Source: Clostridia bacterium (GTDB lineage: Bacteria; Bacillota; Clostridia; Oscillospirales; CAG-272). From it: DNA of 7,597 nucleotides. Under the pieces are notes generated by a model that did not search any database, was not told the origin of the DNA, and saw nothing but the letters and a program-made list of their open reading frames with translations. Below are positions 5,375 to 7,597 of the stretch, in pieces. A program made the position numbers and the translations under genes. The stretch spans positions 1 to 7,597 of the forward strand of contig CAAEBS010000162.1 of the NCBI GenBank assembly GCA_900754175.1, read 5' to 3'. The number at the start of each line of letters is the position of its first letter. Position 1 is the stretch's first letter.

Positions 5375-7471
5375 ATGAAATGTAAAATTCTGCACGAATC
5401 CAAGGGACGGATGCGTGTACACCTGATGTGCCGCCGCATGACGCTTCATGAGGCGGACGTGCTGGAATATTATCTTCGTGCCGTACCGGGGGTAACGTCG
5501 GTGACGGTGTACGACCGGACGCAGGACGCCGTTGTCTGCTACTGCGAGGAGCGCACCGCCGTGATCGCCGCCTTTTCCTCCTTTGCCTTTTCCTCTGCGG
5601 AGGCAATGGGACTGACCCCGGAGCATACCTCCCGGGAGCTGAACCGGGAATTTGAGGACAAGCTGGTATCGGCTGTCCTGCGCCGGGCGCTTTTCAAGCT
5701 GTTTCTGCCCACTCCCGTGCGCACCGCCCTTGCGGTGATCCGCTCGGTGAAATATCTGAAAGAGGGACTTGCCTCGCTCCTGCACGGCAAGCTCTCGGTC
5801 TCGGTGCTGGACGCCACGGCAATCGGCGTGTCGCTTCTGCGCCGTGACTTCTCCACCGCAAGCTCGGTGATGTTCATGCTGAATCTGGGCGAGATCCTGG
5901 AGGAATGGACGCACAAGAAATCGGTGGCGGATCTGGCAGGTGCCATGTCGCTGAATATCGACCGGGTATGGCTCCGTGTGGGAGAGAGTGAAACGCTGGT
6001 TCCCATCGGCGACGTAAAGGTTGGCGACTGCATCGTGGTCCGCACCGGAAACATGATCCCGCTGGACGGCACCGTGGTATCGGGCGAAGCAACCGTAAAC
6101 CAATCCTCCATGACCGGAGAATCCATGCCGATCCCCAAGCATGAGGGCAGTTACGTATACGCCGGAACCGTGGTGGAGGAGGGCGAATGTGTCATCCGCA
6201 CCGACAAGGTGACCGGCGGCGGACGCTACGACCGGGTGGTACGGATGATCGAAGAATCCGAAAAGCTGAAATCCACCACCGAGGACAAAGCTTCCCGTCT
6301 TGCCGACCGGCTGGTACCCTACACGCTCGGCGGAACGGTCCTTACATATCTTGTCACACGGAATATCACCAAGACCCTTGCGGTGCTGATGGTGGACTTT
6401 TCCTGTGCGCTCAAGCTCTCAATGCCGATCGCCGTACTTTCCGCCATGCGGGAAAGCAGTTCCTACCACATTTCCGTCAAAGGCGGACGGTTCCTGGAGG
6501 CGGTCGCCAATGCGGACACGGTGGTCTTTGACAAGACCGGAACTCTGACCTTTGCCGCACCGAAGGTTGCCGATATCGTTACCTTCAGCGGCTACGCCGA
6601 GGACGATATGCTCCGCCTTGCCGCCTGCCTGGAGGAGCACTATCCGCACTCCATGGCAAACGCTGTGGTGGAGGAAGCCCGGGTGCGTGGCTTATCCCAT
6701 GAGGAATACCACTCCCACGTGGAGTACGTGGTGGCGCACGGCATTTCCAGCACGGTAAACGGGGAAAAGGTCATCATCGGCAGTTCCCACTTCGTATTTG
6801 AGGACGAGGGATGCCGGATCCCGGAGGGCGAGAAAGAAAAGTTCCACGCTCTGCCCGCCGAATATTCCCACCTCTATCTCTGCATCTCCGGCAAACTGGC
6901 GGCGGTCATCTGCGTATATGATCCGCTCCGCCCCGAGGCAAAGGACGCCATTGCGGCTCTGCACGCCTGCGGCATTTCCAAGGTGGTGATGATGACCGGA
7001 GACAACCGCAAGACCGCACAGGCAGTGGCACGGACGGTGGGCGTGGACGAATACTACGCCGAGGTCCTGCCGGAGGACAAGGCGGCGTTCATCCGCCGGG
7101 AAAAGGAAGCCGGCAGAACCGTCATCATGATCGGCGACGGCGTGAACGACTCGCCCGCCCTTTCGGAGGCGAACGTGGGGATCGCTATCAACAGCGGTGC
7201 GGCAATCGCCCGTGAGATCGCCGATATCACCATTGCCTCGGAAAGCCTGTTTGAGCTGGTTACCCTGCGGCGGCTGAGCGAAGCGCTGATGGCACGGATC
7301 CACCGCAATTACCGCTTTATCGTAGGCTTTAACCTGATGCTGATCCTGCTGGGCGTCGGAGGCGTGATTCAGCCGACCACCTCTGCCCTGCTCCACAATA
7401 TGTCAACTCTCGCAATCAGCACCAGGAGCATGACCAATCTGCTCCCCGCCCCCACAGAGAAAAAGGCATAA
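5375..7471 (+). CDS. P1B-type heavy-metal-translocating ATPase with atypical FSC-x6-P site
   Basis: A 698-aa membrane pump that would move a transition-metal ion across the membrane using ATP. The order is: an N-terminal HMA-like fold (about residues 1-60) with GRMRV but no CxxC, though CYC occurs at 55-57; weakly hydrophobic helices (about 97-180); actuator domain with TGES (247-250); core helices (about 317-358); phosphorylation motif DKTGT with Asp386; nucleotide domain with PHSMANAV (424-431), an HP-locus variant; TGDN (541-544); GDGVND (587-592); and two C-terminal helices (about 646-664 and 668-690). Where most P1B pumps have CPC, SPC or CPH, this has FSC (342-344), with the Pro six residues further on (351) kept. 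Catalysis should be intact; the ion is unknown and cannot be taken from the usual motif classes. It is the second gene after the DUF6110-like protein. The length suits a P1B pump with one N-terminal domain. Divalent ions such as Zn, Mn or Fe are possible; classical Cu(I) pumping is less likely without CPC. Confidence 0.93.
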   Translation: MKCKILHESKGRMRVHLMCRRMTLHEADVLEYYLRAVPGVTSVTVYDRTQDAVVCYCEERTAVIAAFSSFAFSSAEAMGLTPEHTSRELNREFEDKLVSAVLRRALFKLFLPTPVRTALAVIRSVKYLKEGLASLLHGKLSVSVLDATAIGVSLLRRDFSTASSVMFMLNLGEILEEWTHKKSVADLAGAMSLNIDRVWLRVGESETLVPIGDVKVGDCIVVRTGNMIPLDGTVVSGEATVNQSSMTGESMPIPKHEGSYVYAGTVVEEGECVIRTDKVTGGGRYDRVVRMIEESEKLKSTTEDKASRLADRLVPYTLGGTVLTYLVTRNITKTLAVLMVDFSCALKLSMPIAVLSAMRESSSYHISVKGGRFLEAVANADTVVFDKTGTLTFAAPKVADIVTFSGYAEDDMLRLAACLEEHYPHSMANAVVEEARVRGLSHEEYHSHVEYVVAHGISSTVNGEKVIIGSSHFVFEDEGCRIPEGEKEKFHALPAEYSHLYLCISGKLAAVICVYDPLRPEAKDAIAALHACGISKVVMMTGDNRKTAQAVARTVGVDEYYAEVLPEDKAAFIRREKEAGRTVIMIGDGVNDSPALSEANVGIAINSGAAIAREIADITIASESLFELVTLRRLSEALMARIHRNYRFIVGFNLMLILLGVGGVIQPTTSALLHNMSTLAISTRSMTNLLPAPTEKKA

Positions 7472-7482
7472 ACAACCGAAAA

Positions 7483-7512
7483 AGGGACTGTTGCAAAATT
7501 GCAACAGTCCCT
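7483..7512 (-). terminator. Perfect 14-bp hairpin; intrinsic terminator on the minus strand
   Basis: AGGGACTGTTGCAA (7483-7496) and TTGCAACAGTCCCT (7499-7512) are perfect inverted arms around AA. Read on the minus strand, the stem is followed directly by five T (complement of 7479-7483), as in a rho-independent terminator. On the plus strand no T-run follows, so termination of the ATPase transcript here is less sure, although the hairpin would protect its 3' end. A minus-strand gene ending here would have to lie beyond the window, which clashes with the rightward promoter at the edge. Confidence 0.6.
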
Positions 7513-7521
7513 CAGATCACT

Positions 7522-7559
7522 GACAAAGGGATCAGGACGAGAGTTCTGACCCTTTTGTC
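7522..7559. repeat. Second long hairpin after the ATPase gene
   Basis: GACAAAGGGATCAG (7522-7535) and CTGACCCTTTTGTC (7546-7559) pair over 13 bp with two one-base bulges, around a 10-nt loop. It lies 9 nt after the first hairpin and just ahead of a promoter. Plus-strand sequence after it is GTCTTTACA, not a good U-tract. It may be a terminator remnant, an operator dyad or the edge of a repeated element. Confidence 0.5.
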
Positions 7560-7562
7560 GTC

Positions 7563-7591
7563 TTTACAAGAAGTGGCAAGTGTGGTAGAAT
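7563..7591 (+). promoter_or_regulatory. Rightward promoter at the window edge
   Basis: TTTACA (7563-7568), a 17-bp spacer and TAGAAT (7586-7591), with TGG right before the -10 giving an extended -10. Transcription would start at or just past 7597 and drive a gene outside the window. The -35 box begins 4 nt after the second hairpin. Confidence 0.65.
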
Positions 7592-7597
7592 ACAGGA

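Noticed and set aside
5249..6142. Minus-strand frame opposite the ATPase gene start
   Set aside because: Shadow of the ATPase; His/Arg-rich with no family features.

Overview
The window looks like a chromosomal segment of a Gram-positive clostridial Firmicute, probably a gut Oscillospiraceae/Ruminococcaceae-type organism. The reasons are strong purine-rich Shine-Dalgarno sequences, sigma-A promoters with extended -10 boxes (TGnTATAAT), GC-rich genes separated by very AT-rich spacers, and protein families (DUF3810, a DUF6110-like protein, an RluA enzyme with an NRLDR motif) that I associate with Clostridia. The lineage is an inference from these features; there is no rRNA here.

Genes point away from a divergence at about 4213-4328. 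Leftwards (minus strand) lie a small XRE-type regulator, a 424-bp non-coding spacer carrying a tandem cluster of DnaA-box-like nonamers, and then a group of an RluA-family pseudouridine synthase, a DUF3810 membrane protein with an HELAH zinc-protease motif, and MurA, the first committed enzyme of peptidoglycan synthesis. RluA and DUF3810 are tightly coupled; murA follows after a 130-bp gap.

Rightwards (plus strand) lie a 184-aa, cysteine-rich, secreted or membrane-anchored protein of unknown function, then a two-gene unit. That unit is a 99-aa DUF6110-like protein with an N-terminal membrane segment and an acidic tail, followed by a 698-aa P1B-type metal-transport ATPase. A strong hairpin without a U-tract sits between these two genes, just before the ATPase ribosome-binding site. 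The window ends with two consecutive hairpins and a promoter firing rightwards off the edge.

How the genes may work together: the XRE repressor and the 184-aa gene share a divergent control region with a 12-bp direct repeat, one copy of which lies in a perfect 15-bp palindrome, so auto-control and control of the neighbour are likely. The DUF6110-like protein and the ATPase appear to form one metal-export or metal-homeostasis unit; the ATPase keeps the catalytic motifs but has FSC-x6-P instead of the usual CPC/SPC-x6-P metal site in its membrane core. The points most worth checking are the DnaA-box cluster away from dnaA, this unusual ATPase and its partner, and the divergent operator.
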